Source: Methanobacterium subterraneum
Lineage (GTDB): Archaea > Methanobacteriota > Methanobacteria > Methanobacteriales > Methanobacteriaceae
NCBI RefSeq assembly: GCF_002813695.1
Contig: NZ_CP017768.1
Coordinates: 930,001-994,000 of the forward strand
Direction: 5' to 3'
DNA length: 64,000 nt
Of this stretch, positions 50,828 to 62,288 are shown one piece after another (position 1 is the first letter of the stretch; every line of letters begins with the position of its first letter). The position numbers and the translations under genes are program-made. The notes below the pieces were generated by a model. It ran no database searches, was not told where the DNA came from, and was given only the letters and a program-made list of their open reading frames with translations.

Positions 50828-51660
50828 TTAACTGTGATCATCTAAAAGCTCTGGAGTTCTAGCATTACGCCTGGTTATAACTGGCCGCCCAGATTCCTTT
50901 TCTATGTTCTTTCTGGCTTCTCCTGCAACTTTTCCCCCGCGTTTAGCATATCTTTACTTTCTTCAAGTCCTTAGGGATTAACATTTTTAGATATCTCTGT
51001 GGTGGATGCCTCACCCAGCATAGTAAGAATTAATTCAAGATTACTCATATTATCTCTGAGGTTCTCCTTTTTCAATCCTTTAAATTTCTTATATTGTTTA
51101 GTATCCATACCAGACCATGCGTTGGTGATTTCGTTAGTTAAAATTGCATATTCAATGCCTTCGCTTACATCACACCTCTGCCATTCATCAGTTAATTCTT
51201 TTCTTATCTCAACTGATTTTAACCGCTGATTAATCCAATCATCCGAATAACCTTTAGCTTTATAAGTCTTTATAGCCCTTTCTATTGTTAGTTCGGGGTC
51301 AGCTATTTCATCCAGCCTTTCTTTACCTACTTCAGCTAACCATAATTTAAAAGGTTCAGCCTTAGGTGAAGGTATGGATTGAATTAACCTTAATAATTGT
51401 TTTGTGCTGGCTACGTCAGTTAATCGCATTTTTCCATCAGCAGCAGGCATTTTCAACTGTACGATATTTTCGTACAGTTCACTACCCTCTTCAGATTTCA
51501 TTTTATTTTTCAAATCACTCCAATATCTTCGGGGGTTTTTACTACCTGTTAAAACTTCTATAACATCAATAATCGAAAAGAACCATTCTTCTTCGTTTTC
51601 ATCCCAAAAAGTCCTAATTTTATTATCCTCAAAAAGTTTGATTGCATTTTTTCCAGTCAT
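50828..51660 (-). pseudogene. Bro-N (antirepressor-type) gene, copy 2, with broken 3' end
   Basis: Bro-N-domain protein of the phage antirepressor type (FWDENEEEWFFSIIDVIEVL, YWSDLKNK, QLLRLIQSIPSPKAEPFKLW). ATG 51660 starts the domain; the frame stays open to a TAA at 50971-50973. Beyond that stop, the same protein continues (GLEESKD) and then, after a one-base shift, GGKVAGEARKNIEKESGRP to a natural stop at 50828. So the 3' fifth is decayed by a nonsense change and a frameshift, although the first 229 residues could still be made. Such proteins are linked to phages and mobile elements. Confidence 0.8.
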
Positions 51661-51729
51661 GATCAATACCCCAATTAATTCCCACATAATAAACTAAGAT
51701 TAATTATTAATATTACTGATTTTATTGGT

Positions 51730-52985
51730 TAACCCCCTCCATTTTTCACCATTCGGAGAGGCATTGTATGGCTTTTTTAGAGTTATAACCGAGTAGTGTG
51801 ATGATGCCTGCTAAAAGTACATTTAGAGAAACGTATTTTACTACTGATCTGTAGGTAAATCTGTGTATTTTCTTCATAGAAAAAGCTTCTTTTGTTAATT
51901 TATTCCAGTCTTCGATCATGCCCCGTATAGGTTTTAATCTCTTCCAATTGGTGATTTTTCGTTTAAAATCACGCACTAATCGTTTGTAAAAACTTTTATT
52001 CTTATATTTGCTAGTATTTTTATTAAAACAATCCAATGGATAGCTTAAACTATCTAATATCTTGTTTAGTTTGAAATAATATTTGGGGAAAATAATTGGA
52101 ACAATATTATAACCTAAAATACCATTAATATAATTATCCTTACTGTAATATCCTTTATCAAAGATAAAAGTATCTCCTTTCAGTATTAAACGTCTATTTT
52201 TCAGTTGTTCCATGATTTCTGTGAAGATTGGAGCATCATTTGGAGATCCCTGGTGAATAATAAAGGCTAATGGCTTCATTTTAGGGTATTCTAAAGCTAT
52301 TGTGAGTTTATATCCAATATAAAATCCCTTAGAAGAACTGCAACCCCATTTAAACTCTTCATCTTCCAAAGATTTTTTAGATCTTTTTTTCCGATTCCAA
52401 TTTATATCCACCTGCAAATCAGTACTATCCACCAAAATAGTGGTCTTTCTTCGCCTTTTACTAGGATTTTGAGTGTTCAAAACACCATTAACCAGTTTTA
52501 CAAACTGATTTTCTGAAAACCTTGACATAAAACGATAAAAACTGTCAACATCAGGCACATCTTCCACACCAACAAATTTCCTAAGTTCTTCTCTCTCATT
52601 AAGCTCCCTTAACACATATGAAACATCCACAGAAAAAAACATACTAGTAAACATAACTCTAAACATAATTCCAGCTTTATCAGCGGGTTTAATGCCGTGT
52701 TTAGCTATTTCCTGCTTTACTCTACGGGAACCGAAAATTTTAAGTATTTCACCCAACAATTTCCACTTGGAGTCTCTTTGGTCACAGATCAACGGAGATT
52801 TCATGTAAACACCAGGAGGAAGTATATACTTCCTCCATATTAAATTTATCGATTCAAAAATAGTTAAAAAATCATTCAAAGTAAAATAATAATGCACTTT
52901 TAGAAACCAAATATTATCACTATACCAAACAATGAAAATAAGGGTTCATAAACCCCCACTAACCAATGAAAAATGGAGGGGGTTA
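51730..52985. mobile_element. Insertion sequence with 19-bp terminal inverted repeats
   Basis: Perfect inverted ends: TAACCCCCTCCATTTTTCA at 51730-51748 and its complement at 52967-52985. The element is about 1256 bp and carries one transposase gene on the minus strand. No convincing target duplication was found. It abuts the end of the Bro-N copy 2 homology at 51727. Confidence 0.8.
51746..52897 (-). CDS. DDE transposase
   Basis: A 383-residue transposase of the broad IS4/IS5-like DDE group. Likely catalytic residues: Asp in ILVDSTDL, Asp in TFIFDKGYY, and a Glu in the helix around IRGMIEDWNKLTKE. The N-terminal part (DVPDVDSFYRFMSRF) is of the DUF772 type. The frame is intact and fills the element; the true start may be the ATG some 30 codons downstream. 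Confidence 0.85.
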   Translation of the reverse strand: MHYYFTLNDFLTIFESINLIWRKYILPPGVYMKSPLICDQRDSKWKLLGEILKIFGSRRVKQEIAKHGIKPADKAGIMFRVMFTSMFFSVDVSYVLRELNEREELRKFVGVEDVPDVDSFYRFMSRFSENQFVKLVNGVLNTQNPSKRRRKTTILVDSTDLQVDINWNRKKRSKKSLEDEEFKWGCSSSKGFYIGYKLTIALEYPKMKPLAFIIHQGSPNDAPIFTEIMEQLKNRRLILKGDTFIFDKGYYSKDNYINGILGYNIVPIIFPKYYFKLNKILDSLSYPLDCFNKNTSKYKNKSFYKRLVRDFKRKITNWKRLKPIRGMIEDWNKLTKEAFSMKKIHRFTYRSVVKYVSLNVLLAGIITLLGYNSKKAIQCLSEW

Positions 52986-53052
52986 TTATCCATTATAGAA
53001 TTTTAAAAAAATAATAGGATTGTGGAAAACCAGAAAATAAAATCAGGATATA

Positions 53053-53060
53053 TAAATTTC
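53053..53060 (+). repeat. Target-site duplication, left copy
   Basis: TAAATTTC directly before the left end of the second insertion sequence; the identical 8 bp follow its right end at 54229-54236. Confidence 0.85.
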
Positions 53061-54228
53061 GGCTTTGTAGAAACCATGTTTTTTTATTTGAAATTGAGGT
53101 TTTTTTGGTTTTTTTTGTAATAAAATAAATTTGTTAGTTTTAGGTTTAGTTTTTCCTATTTTCACTTGAAATTACACTTACATATTTTTAAAACAGGTTG
53201 CTAAAGTATTTATAATGAGAAAGGGGAATAATATTATTATGATTAGCGAAATCTATTATTCCCCTGTTTATTGTGGGGGTTCAAAGCAATTAAATCTTTT
53301 GGATTTTAATTTTAAAAATTCTAATATTCAATGTTTAGAAAGATTTTTAAACAAGAATAGTGAATTAAAAGAAAATAAGTTGGTGAAATTCATTGAAAGG
53401 ACATATTATTATGTTAAAATAGCGATAAGCAAGTATTCTAATGCTTTTTCAAACCATTTATATTCACAACATGCTTTATTCACAATATTGGCAATGAAAA
53501 TTTACACAAAATCAACATATCGTGAAATAATTGATTTTATTGATGTATCAGACATAATTAAGAAATATTTGAGAATAAAAAAGGTTCCACACTTTACAAC
53601 GATCCAAAAATTTTTTAAAAGACTACCTTCAAAACAAATTAGAGAAATTAACCAATTAATATTAACATTAAACGATATTAAAGCAGATATAATAGCATTA
53701 GACGGCTCTGGTTTTACTAATGATTATGCAGACAAGTATTATGCAAAAATACGGCAAAAAGAAAGAAAAAGCTACATAAAAAACCACTTAACAATAGACG
53801 TAAAAACACGCTTTATTTTATATTATCAAACATCAAGTGGACCAAAATACGACACACAATTTGCAAAACCCGCATTAAGACAAATCAAAAAGTATAAACC
53901 ACATTACATAGTAGCAGACAAAGCATATGACACAGAACCAATAAGAAAATGCATAAATTAAGAACTCAAAGCATTTGACCAAATACCCCTCAAAAAAAGA
54001 GCAAAAAAAGGACAATACAGACTAAAAAGCCCAACAATATTCCGACACAAAATATACATAAACAGAAACAATATAGAAAGCATATTTTCAGTAATAAAAA
54101 GAAAATTCGATGGTACAAACCACAGCAGAAGCACACAACTATCAAACAAAGAAACCAAACTCAAAAACACAATATACAACATCTACAGATCAACACAAAT
54201 CAACTAAAAAAAGGGTTTCTACAAAGCC
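53061..54228. mobile_element. Insertion sequence with 15-bp inverted repeats and 8-bp target duplication
   Basis: Ends GGCTTTGTAGAAACC at 53061-53075 and the complement at 54214-54228. An exact 8-bp target duplication TAAATTTC flanks both sides. Length 1168 bp. The single transposase gene on the plus strand has an internal stop. It inserted 73 bp after the stop of cobM and 75 bp after the other insertion sequence. Confidence 0.9.
53215..54207 (+). pseudogene. DDE transposase interrupted by an in-frame TAA
   Basis: The frame runs from ATG 53215 through the first catalytic Asp region (IALDGSGFTNDY) and the second (YIVADKAYDTEPIR), reaches TAA at 53959-53961, then continues in the same frame (ELKAFDQIPLKKRAKKG, NNIESIFSVIKRKFDG with the expected Glu) to a stop at 54205-54207. 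A single substitution of one codon (such as GAA to TAA) explains this. Without readthrough the C-terminal catalytic Glu is lost, so it is probably inactive alone. Confidence 0.85.
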
Positions 54229-54236
54229 TAAATTTC
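54229..54236 (+). repeat. Target-site duplication, right copy
   Basis: TAAATTTC, identical to 53053-53060. Confidence 0.85.
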
Positions 54237-54301
54237 TATAAAATTTTACCCACCTTTATCACGAGGAAGGATTGTTTTAATGAGGAGGGGTAATGATGTG
54301 G

Positions 54302-55072
<771 letters not shown>

Positions 55073-55220
55073 ATTATCGCTCCGGTAAGGAAATGTTAAA
55101 ATGTTTTTACTATGGTTATTAATTATTTGATGGTTTATTTTTTATAATAATTTTGAATTCAAGTTTGATTTCAGGTTGAGTTAATATTAATACAGGGATT
55201 TACAATTATTCCCGGTTGAA

Positions 55221-56114
55221 TCACTCCAGGGTGAATTTCCTTTCTTCCATTTCTATGGATCCGTAGGGACATTCCTGGATGCAGATCTCACAGCATCCGC
55301 AGCTGGCCGGGTCAATCACTGCCTGTTCATTCTCATTTAAGGTTACGGTATCCAGGCCGATCTGTACCTGTGGGCAGTGTTTGATGCATTCGTGCTGGCA
55401 CTCGTCTGCTTCACAGGTTTCATGGTCCACCACTGCTGATCTGGTGGCAAAACCCAGTGCCCTTTTCACTGCTTCCTTGGTCTGGTACCCGGCCAGGTGG
55501 AGTATGGTGTCTCCCACCACCTGGTCAGTGGTCATACTGGCGTTACAGGGATAATTATGCAATTTATTCCCTGCTTCCAGTTCTGCTTCCTCAATGGGTA
55601 TGCCCTCAATGTGCTGGGCTATGTAGTGGGTGCTGCCACAGGGAGCAGTTCGGAGTACCTTCACCTTCTTAATAAGACCATCTGCATCTATTTCCATTTT
55701 GGGTTTGCCGAACTCCCGGGCGAATTTGTCAATGAAGGTGTCGCCCACCGGTTCCAGGGAACAGAATGGTTTGGGGAATACGATTTTAACTTCAGGGGCA
55801 GATTCTTCTATCTCCCGTTGCAGGCCAGGTGGTACTTGTGTCGGGTCGTGGATGGGTATGATCACGGATTTAGCACCGCTTTTCCGGGCGATGATGGGTA
55901 CGATCATGTTAATATCCCCATAGAGTCCCACTGCCAGGATGAGATCCGCAGTGGGAATGGATTTGGGTACGTACTGCGCAAAATCGTCTATGAACTCGGG
56001 TAGATCCTCTGGAATCTCCTCTAAACCTACCATGCTACTGGCCAATCCCATTTCTGCCAGACTGTTGACAATGCGACTGCCATACTTCCCGGAACTTATG
56101 ATGTAAAGTTTCAT
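55221..56114 (-). CDS. DUF166 protein with C-terminal 2[4Fe-4S] ferredoxin domain, copy 1
   Basis: A 297-residue protein. The N-terminal 215 residues match DUF166, a methanogen-rich family of unknown function (YIISSGKYGSRIVNSLAEMG, FPKPFCSLEPVG, KVLRTAPCGSTHYIA, HNYPCNASM). The C-terminal 80 residues hold Cys clusters: CEADECQHECIKHCP and CGCCEICIQECP, two [4Fe-4S] centres. A redox-linked role on a small molecule or tRNA is possible; earlier databases call it thymidylate synthase-like without proof. Start ATG 56114 follows GAGATGAG; the ATG at 56150 lies further upstream with no such site. A paralogue lies at 57691. Confidence 0.85.
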   Translation of the reverse strand: MKLYIISSGKYGSRIVNSLAEMGLASSMVGLEEIPEDLPEFIDDFAQYVPKSIPTADLILAVGLYGDINMIVPIIARKSGAKSVIIPIHDPTQVPPGLQREIEESAPEVKIVFPKPFCSLEPVGDTFIDKFAREFGKPKMEIDADGLIKKVKVLRTAPCGSTHYIAQHIEGIPIEEAELEAGNKLHNYPCNASMTTDQVVGDTILHLAGYQTKEAVKRALGFATRSAVVDHETCEADECQHECIKHCPQVQIGLDTVTLNENEQAVIDPASCGCCEICIQECPYGSIEMEERKFTLE

Positions 56115-56150
56115 AGTACTCATCTCTGCCCATATTATTAAAAAACTCAA

Positions 56151-56495
56151 TTTAGTTAAAAGAACACTTAACGATAATTAGTCCTTAATAAAAAGTCCTT
56201 AATAAATTAGTTGATATTACTCCATAAACAAGATATAGTTTGGGTTTCTTTACTGTAATTTAAGTGATGCTTCATTTTTATCCCTAAATAAAGATATTAA
56301 GCATATAATTAAATTAACGCTTTTAAAATCATTATTATTCTCCTAAAAGGTATTTTTAGAAATAAAAATACAAACCCCCCGGACAAGTGAAAATTATTTT
56401 TCAATAGAAAAAAAAGTTTAGGAACTAAAAATATTTTTATACAAAACTATTTACTTTGTTTAATAAATGGGAAAAATAAAACTCAGAAAAATTAT
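56151..56495. other. AT-rich intergenic region
   Basis: No gene seen; it holds the promoter of the DUF166 gene on the minus strand and the end of the DUF2283 pair. Confidence 0.4.
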
Positions 56496-56876
56496 CTAAG
56501 CTGTTGCCATCTCAAAGCTTGTTGCCAATAGTGGTGCATCAATATCATTTGCAGTATCTTGAGCAAATGCAGATGGACATTTTTTATTATGAACAAAAAA
56601 CTTGAATAACCCTTTTAAATAAATACGATCTTTCTCAATTTGCACGTGCATTTTCATTTCAAAATTTCGTTTTAGGGATAATTTATTTACGTTGAAAAAT
56701 GTTGATGCATCTAAGATTTCAAGTGCAACTGGTTTATGATTTGAATCAAAGTCAAGAATAAATTTATCACCCATTTCTACAGACTCTCTATATTTATATT
56801 CCATATCTTTGTGCATATACAAGATGTCTGATTGGGCGTCATATTTTTTGACAAGTTCAAAATATTTAGCTTTCAT
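56496..56876 (-). CDS. DUF2283-domain protein
   Basis: A 126-residue protein whose first 60 residues match DUF2283 (KKYDAQSDILYMHKD, FILDFDSNHKPVALEILDAS). The remaining part (FFNVNKLSLKRNFEMKMHVQIEKDRIYLKGLF) is helical and strand-like without a known family. It follows a small gene with 1 bp between, in the usual order of a DUF4258-DUF2283 pair that has been proposed as a toxin-antitoxin unit. Base composition is more AT-rich than the neighbours. Confidence 0.7.
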   Translation of the reverse strand: MKAKYFELVKKYDAQSDILYMHKDMEYKYRESVEMGDKFILDFDSNHKPVALEILDASTFFNVNKLSLKRNFEMKMHVQIEKDRIYLKGLFKFFVHNKKCPSAFAQDTANDIDAPLLATSFEMATA

Positions 56877-56877
56877 T

Positions 56878-57174
56878 TTAACGCACCCTTCTTTTAACTG
56901 TTTGAATATATGCCGTGACCACTTTTATAATTATGGTTGAAGATATTTTAACATCTATAACTATTACAAGATCATATTTTTCACCTCTTATAGGATGTTT
57001 ATAATAAATCCGATACATATCTTTCCTTTGCTTTAAGATGCCAACTAGATCATCTTCAATAATACAATTATATAGCAATTCTTTATGTATTTCATCCCTC
57101 TCAGTGGCATGAGGAAGAATATCAATCTGTTCTTTTGTTATTCCTTCCAGGAATGATAAAGAAATTGGTTCCAT
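56878..57174 (-). CDS. Small protein paired with DUF2283 (DUF4258-like)
   Basis: A 98-residue protein with strand-rich end (RIYYKHPIRGEKYDLVIVIDVK, IIIKVVTAYIQTVKRR) that recalls the RelE-fold DUF4258 proteins. Its stop is 1 bp before the DUF2283 start. The pair is likely a toxin-antitoxin or accessory module; the assignment is by pattern and order, not by a firm motif. Confidence 0.6.
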   Translation of the reverse strand: MEPISLSFLEGITKEQIDILPHATERDEIHKELLYNCIIEDDLVGILKQRKDMYRIYYKHPIRGEKYDLVIVIDVKISSTIIIKVVTAYIQTVKRRVR

Positions 57175-57364
57175 GTGATTATTTAAGTTTCAAAATATTA
57201 AAAATTTACTGTTTTTTATTATGATTTCACAATAATTACCAGGGGGATCTTATAATTAATTTTTACAAAAATAATACACTAACCCATAAAAAAACTATTA
57301 ACTGTGCACTGGTTTTGAAAAGACAAAAAAGATGAGGATTTTTTGTCAAAAAATAAGGTTATTT

Positions 57365-57544
57365 TTATTCCTTCAAGGCCCAGTAACACCTTTTTGGAGA
57401 TATGATAGTTTCATCTTTTTTAAGTTCTTTCATGATCTTGTCCACTTCTTTTTTCTCCACACCAGATATCTGGCTGACTTTAGTGGCGTTTAAAGGTTCT
57501 TCAGAGTCCTTGAAAGCTTTGATCACTTTTTCTTTATCATCCAT
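57365..57544 (-). CDS. 59-residue helix-turn-helix-like protein
   Basis: A short gene with an excellent ribosome-binding site (AGGTGATACAAT before ATG at 57544). The product begins MDDKEKVIKAFKDSEE, has a possible helix-turn-helix (ATKVSQISGVEKKEVDKIM) and ends KRCYWALKE. It resembles the small winged-helix-type proteins often found in Methanobacteriales. It lies downstream of the second DUF166 gene on the same strand. Function unknown; cytosolic, probably DNA-binding. Confidence 0.75.
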   Translation of the reverse strand: MDDKEKVIKAFKDSEEPLNATKVSQISGVEKKEVDKIMKELKKDETIISPKRCYWALKE

Positions 57545-57690
57545 ATTGTATCACCTTTGAAATTATTAGATTATTTCCTTTAACTTGCTTGAATTTACAT
57601 TTGAATCCATATCATATTTGTTACGAACAGTTTGAGTGGGTAATCCGTGGCATCATAATTTTGGTATGTGCCCCCCTATTAAAGGCATAG

Positions 57691-58579
<889 letters not shown>

Positions 58580-58587
<8 letters not shown>

Positions 58588-58618
58588 GGTTCCACCAGCA
58601 TTTTCATGGTTCCTCCAG
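58580..58618 (-). repeat. Tandem duplication of a translation-start segment
   Basis: On the minus strand a 20-bp unit (CTGG(A/T)GGAACCATGAAAAT) is present twice, 58600-58618 and 58580-58598, with one mismatch. Both have a ribosome-binding site and an ATG. The first ATG is out of the main frame and would encode only seven residues; the second starts the DUF166 gene. Confidence 0.85.
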
Positions 58619-58903
58619 TTTCCGGCACTGGAATATTACGGTGCCACCATTGGTGTAGGGTTTCCCGGGATCCACACACTGCAGGTAGGCGTGTTCCTCA
58701 TCCCCTTCCCGGGTGAGTCCCAGTTCAAGGGGTATCCAGTGGTGTTCTAAAATAGTGGTGTAATGTAAAATAGTTGACAATGCATGGGTGCACAGGGCAT
58801 CGGTCTCCTCCAGATCAATTTCTGGATCTTTAAAAACAAGACGGTCCCCTTCTTTATAGACCGGGCAGTGTCCCCTTATTTTATGGACAGTTATCTCCAG
58901 CAT
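58604..58903 (-). CDS. TIGR04076-family protein
   Basis: A 99-residue protein: VHKIRGHCPVYKEGDRLVF near the N-terminus and the end PGKPYTNGGTVIFQCRKL are typical of the TIGR04076 family, which has one or two conserved Cys (here in GHCP, ALCTHAL, LQCVDPG and FQCRK). Function unknown; the Cys pattern suggests metal or sulphur chemistry. It precedes the second DUF166 gene by 16 bp on the same strand, so a shared redox process is likely. Confidence 0.8.
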   Translation of the reverse strand: MLEITVHKIRGHCPVYKEGDRLVFKDPEIDLEETDALCTHALSTILHYTTILEHHWIPLELGLTREGDEEHAYLQCVDPGKPYTNGGTVIFQCRKLEEP

Positions 58904-59137
58904 CTATTAATCCACCCCCAGGGATTATTTTATGTCCCCTTTCTTTTATGTGTCCTTAAGTAAACCTAAACCGTTATAGTAATGATGGTAAAAAATAGGA
59001 AAGTTTATTGAAAAATTATTGGATTGGGGTTTGATTTACCCAGTTTAGATATTTGTAAGGGGTTTTAATCCCCCCAATATGTGAAATGTTTTAATGCTCT
59101 AAATATGTAAAATATTAGGGTTTTTTCAACCCCAAAC

Positions 59138-60160
<1,023 letters not shown>

Positions 60161-60431
60161 ATATAATCATCCTCTTAGTGTAGTGATTTTAACCTCTTTT
60201 ATATTGTTAAGAACCGCTTAAAAAGATTTTCCCCAAGAACAATTATGGAAATATCAGTCCTTAAAATTATTATAACCCACCATATGGTCTTGGATGGGCA
60301 ATATTCATTTTTTACTGGCTTTATGATCGTGATAATCTACTTTTTAGTGGTATGATCTATTCTGGTGTTGGTGATGGATATATGATAGGGATAAGGATTT
60401 ACTTCCTCCCTTTTTTCATGGGGGATTACTT

Positions 60432-61778
60432 TTATTGATGTGGCTTGCTTCCCTGGGTTATGATTCTTTCAAAGAGTTCGGGGGTGTACTTGCGTTGCAT
60501 GGATACCAGTATGTGCTGGTTCAGGGCTTCCTCCAGGATCTCCACCGTCATCCTCTCCTCCCCCCTCCGGATGCGTATGGCCTGGGCTATCTGGGCTATG
60601 TCTCGGGCATGGGCGAAGGTGGGTTTCAGGCTTTCCCCTCCCTGCATTTGAGGTATGTAAACCTTCCGGAACCTTTCCAGAACCTCCGGATCATAGTCCT
60701 CCTTTAAAATGTCCAGGTTTCGCTGGAACACCTCCACGATCTCATCAGAGCTAGGTACCTCCAAGTACACGTGTAAGGGTGCCCGTCTCAGGTGGGCTTC
60801 ATCAATGATGGTGATCTCCAGGTTGGTGGAGAGTGCGGGTATGAAGTGGGTGTGCACGATGACTGGTGCTCCTTTAACGTAGATCACATCCTTCTTATTT
60901 TCTAAGGGTACGATCATCCGGTTCAGGAGTACGTTGGGGTCTTCCTTCTGCCGTCCCAGGTCGTCCAGTAATAGTACTCCTCCGTTGGCTTTGATGATGG
61001 GGGAGGTTTCATAGACTCCCTTGTTAGGGTTGTATAGTGTTTCCATCTTCTCGGTACTGAGCTCGGAGCCTGTGAATACGAATGGTGCGTAGATCTTAAC
61101 CCATCGGGGGTCTCCAGGTTGTTCTTCCCGCAGGTGGTGGAAGTCCGGGTCCAGTAGTTGTATTATGTTCCCACTGAACTCGATGTATCGGGGTATGATG
61201 ATGGGTGGTAATAGTTCCGACATCTTACTGGTGAGGAAGGTTTTACCAGTTCCGGGTGGTCCGTAGATGAAGAATCCTTTTCCCCCAATTGCAGCTTCAT
61301 TTAAAACCTTTTTAGGATGTTTCATCCCCACCACGTCGTGGAAGGCCCGTTCCACCACCTCTTTTGGTATGTGGAGGGGGTAGCGTCCTTTGAGCTGGAC
61401 TTCCATGATCTTGAAGTAATCATCGTAGGTTACCGGGGCGATTCCAATGTAGGGGTTTTCCTCCATTAACTGGACTGCTTTCTGGTGGCCCTGTTTCTTG
61501 ATGGTGTAGTCCACACTGGCAAAGAGGAACCCTCCACCGGTTGGAGCAATTAGGTCCTGTTTTTCCATTGGTTTGAGGCATTCCTCCAGGAGGTCAGTGT
61601 GTAGTCCGGTGATTTCGTGCATCTGCTGTACTTTTATATTCCCGTAGGTGTTGATGATTTTAAGTAGCAGGTTCTGTATGAATCCCTTGGATAGATCTAT
61701 TCCATCCAGTGATTTGGGTTCTTCCAGGATATGGAAGAGTTTCTGCATCTTGATATCGTGATAATAGTCTGTTTCCAT
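60432..61778 (-). CDS. AAA-family ATPase with N-terminal winged-helix-like part
   Basis: A 448-residue ATPase. The first 100 residues (FIQNLLLKIINTYGNIKVQQMHEITGL) resemble a winged helix, then the AAA core has Walker A GPPGTGKT, Walker B GGVLLLDDLGR and the lid region FAHARDIAQIAQAIRIRRG. The group resembles MoxR-type or pilus-associated ATPases, but the role is unknown. ATG 61778 is used because GGCGG stands before it; the ATG at 61808 has no site. Confidence 0.85.
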   Translation of the reverse strand: METDYYHDIKMQKLFHILEEPKSLDGIDLSKGFIQNLLLKIINTYGNIKVQQMHEITGLHTDLLEECLKPMEKQDLIAPTGGGFLFASVDYTIKKQGHQKAVQLMEENPYIGIAPVTYDDYFKIMEVQLKGRYPLHIPKEVVERAFHDVVGMKHPKKVLNEAAIGGKGFFIYGPPGTGKTFLTSKMSELLPPIIIPRYIEFSGNIIQLLDPDFHHLREEQPGDPRWVKIYAPFVFTGSELSTEKMETLYNPNKGVYETSPIIKANGGVLLLDDLGRQKEDPNVLLNRMIVPLENKKDVIYVKGAPVIVHTHFIPALSTNLEITIIDEAHLRRAPLHVYLEVPSSDEIVEVFQRNLDILKEDYDPEVLERFRKVYIPQMQGGESLKPTFAHARDIAQIAQAIRIRRGEERMTVEILEEALNQHILVSMQRKYTPELFERIITQGSKPHQ

Positions 61779-62082
61779 TGCTAGACCGCCATTTGAGAGG
61801 ATTTCCATTTTTGGGGTAAATTATGGAATTCGCTTTCTGTGTATTATTTATGGTTTTTTTAACAGTTAAAACTTAACATCACAGATAGAAATGGTTTATC
61901 TTATTTTTAGTGACAGATTTCACATGTTTTTAAGAATATAGTGATGATCTTAAGATTCCATTAAGTAGACAAGGACAAATTCAAAGTACTAATTTAATTA
62001 TAAGATAATGGAACTATATCTGAAAATTGATATATCCTATAAAATTTTGAATGTTCCAATCTATTGTGTAAGGTAAAAATAA
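61779..62082. other. AT-rich interval with promoter of the AAA gene
   Basis: No gene seen; AT-rich, stop codons in all frames. It separates the AAA gene from the remnant at 62106. Confidence 0.4.
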
Positions 62083-62121
62083 AAAAAAATGGTGGAAAAG
62101 AGGTTTTACAGTTTTCCTCTT
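62083..62121 (-). terminator. Hairpin and T-run after the sorting-tail remnant
   Basis: On the minus strand AAGAGG (62116-62121) pairs with CCTCTT (62097-62102) and a run of nine T follows. It closely resembles the terminator of the DUF11 gene at 62955. Confidence 0.55.
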
Positions 62122-62205
62122 ATTTTTTTACGGCTGACCATTAATGGGCCCAGTATGCTGACGGCTAGAACTATACCTGCAATTGGTGCTCTGGCGCAGG
62201 GGAGT
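62106..62205 (-). pseudogene. Remnant of a surface-protein sorting tail
   Basis: On the minus strand a short frame reads APIAGIVLAVSILGPLMVSRKK, close to the tail of the DUF11 protein at 62992 (TPMVGIVLAVLMVIGG then RKK). One base is missing after RKK, which removes the old stop, and no body of a protein remains upstream. The downstream hairpin is kept too. It is a leftover of another sorted surface-protein gene. Confidence 0.7.
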
Positions 62206-62288
62206 GTTTTTATACAACCACTTTATGGAATCATTGTTGAGTCTTCATTTCCTGAAATCTGATGTCCATCCCCACTAAGCATTGATTA

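Noticed and set aside
53959..53961. Pyrrolysine-type recoding at the transposase stop
   Set aside because: The codon is TAA, whereas pyrrolysine uses TAG, and Methanobacteriales are not known for it.
51730..54228. A composite transposon formed by the two insertion sequences
   Set aside because: The ends and transposases differ and only about 75 bp lie between them.
55221..56114. DUF166 protein as a genuine thymidylate synthase
   Set aside because: That name comes from old annotation; no ThyA or ThyX active-site motif is seen and a ferredoxin domain is attached.
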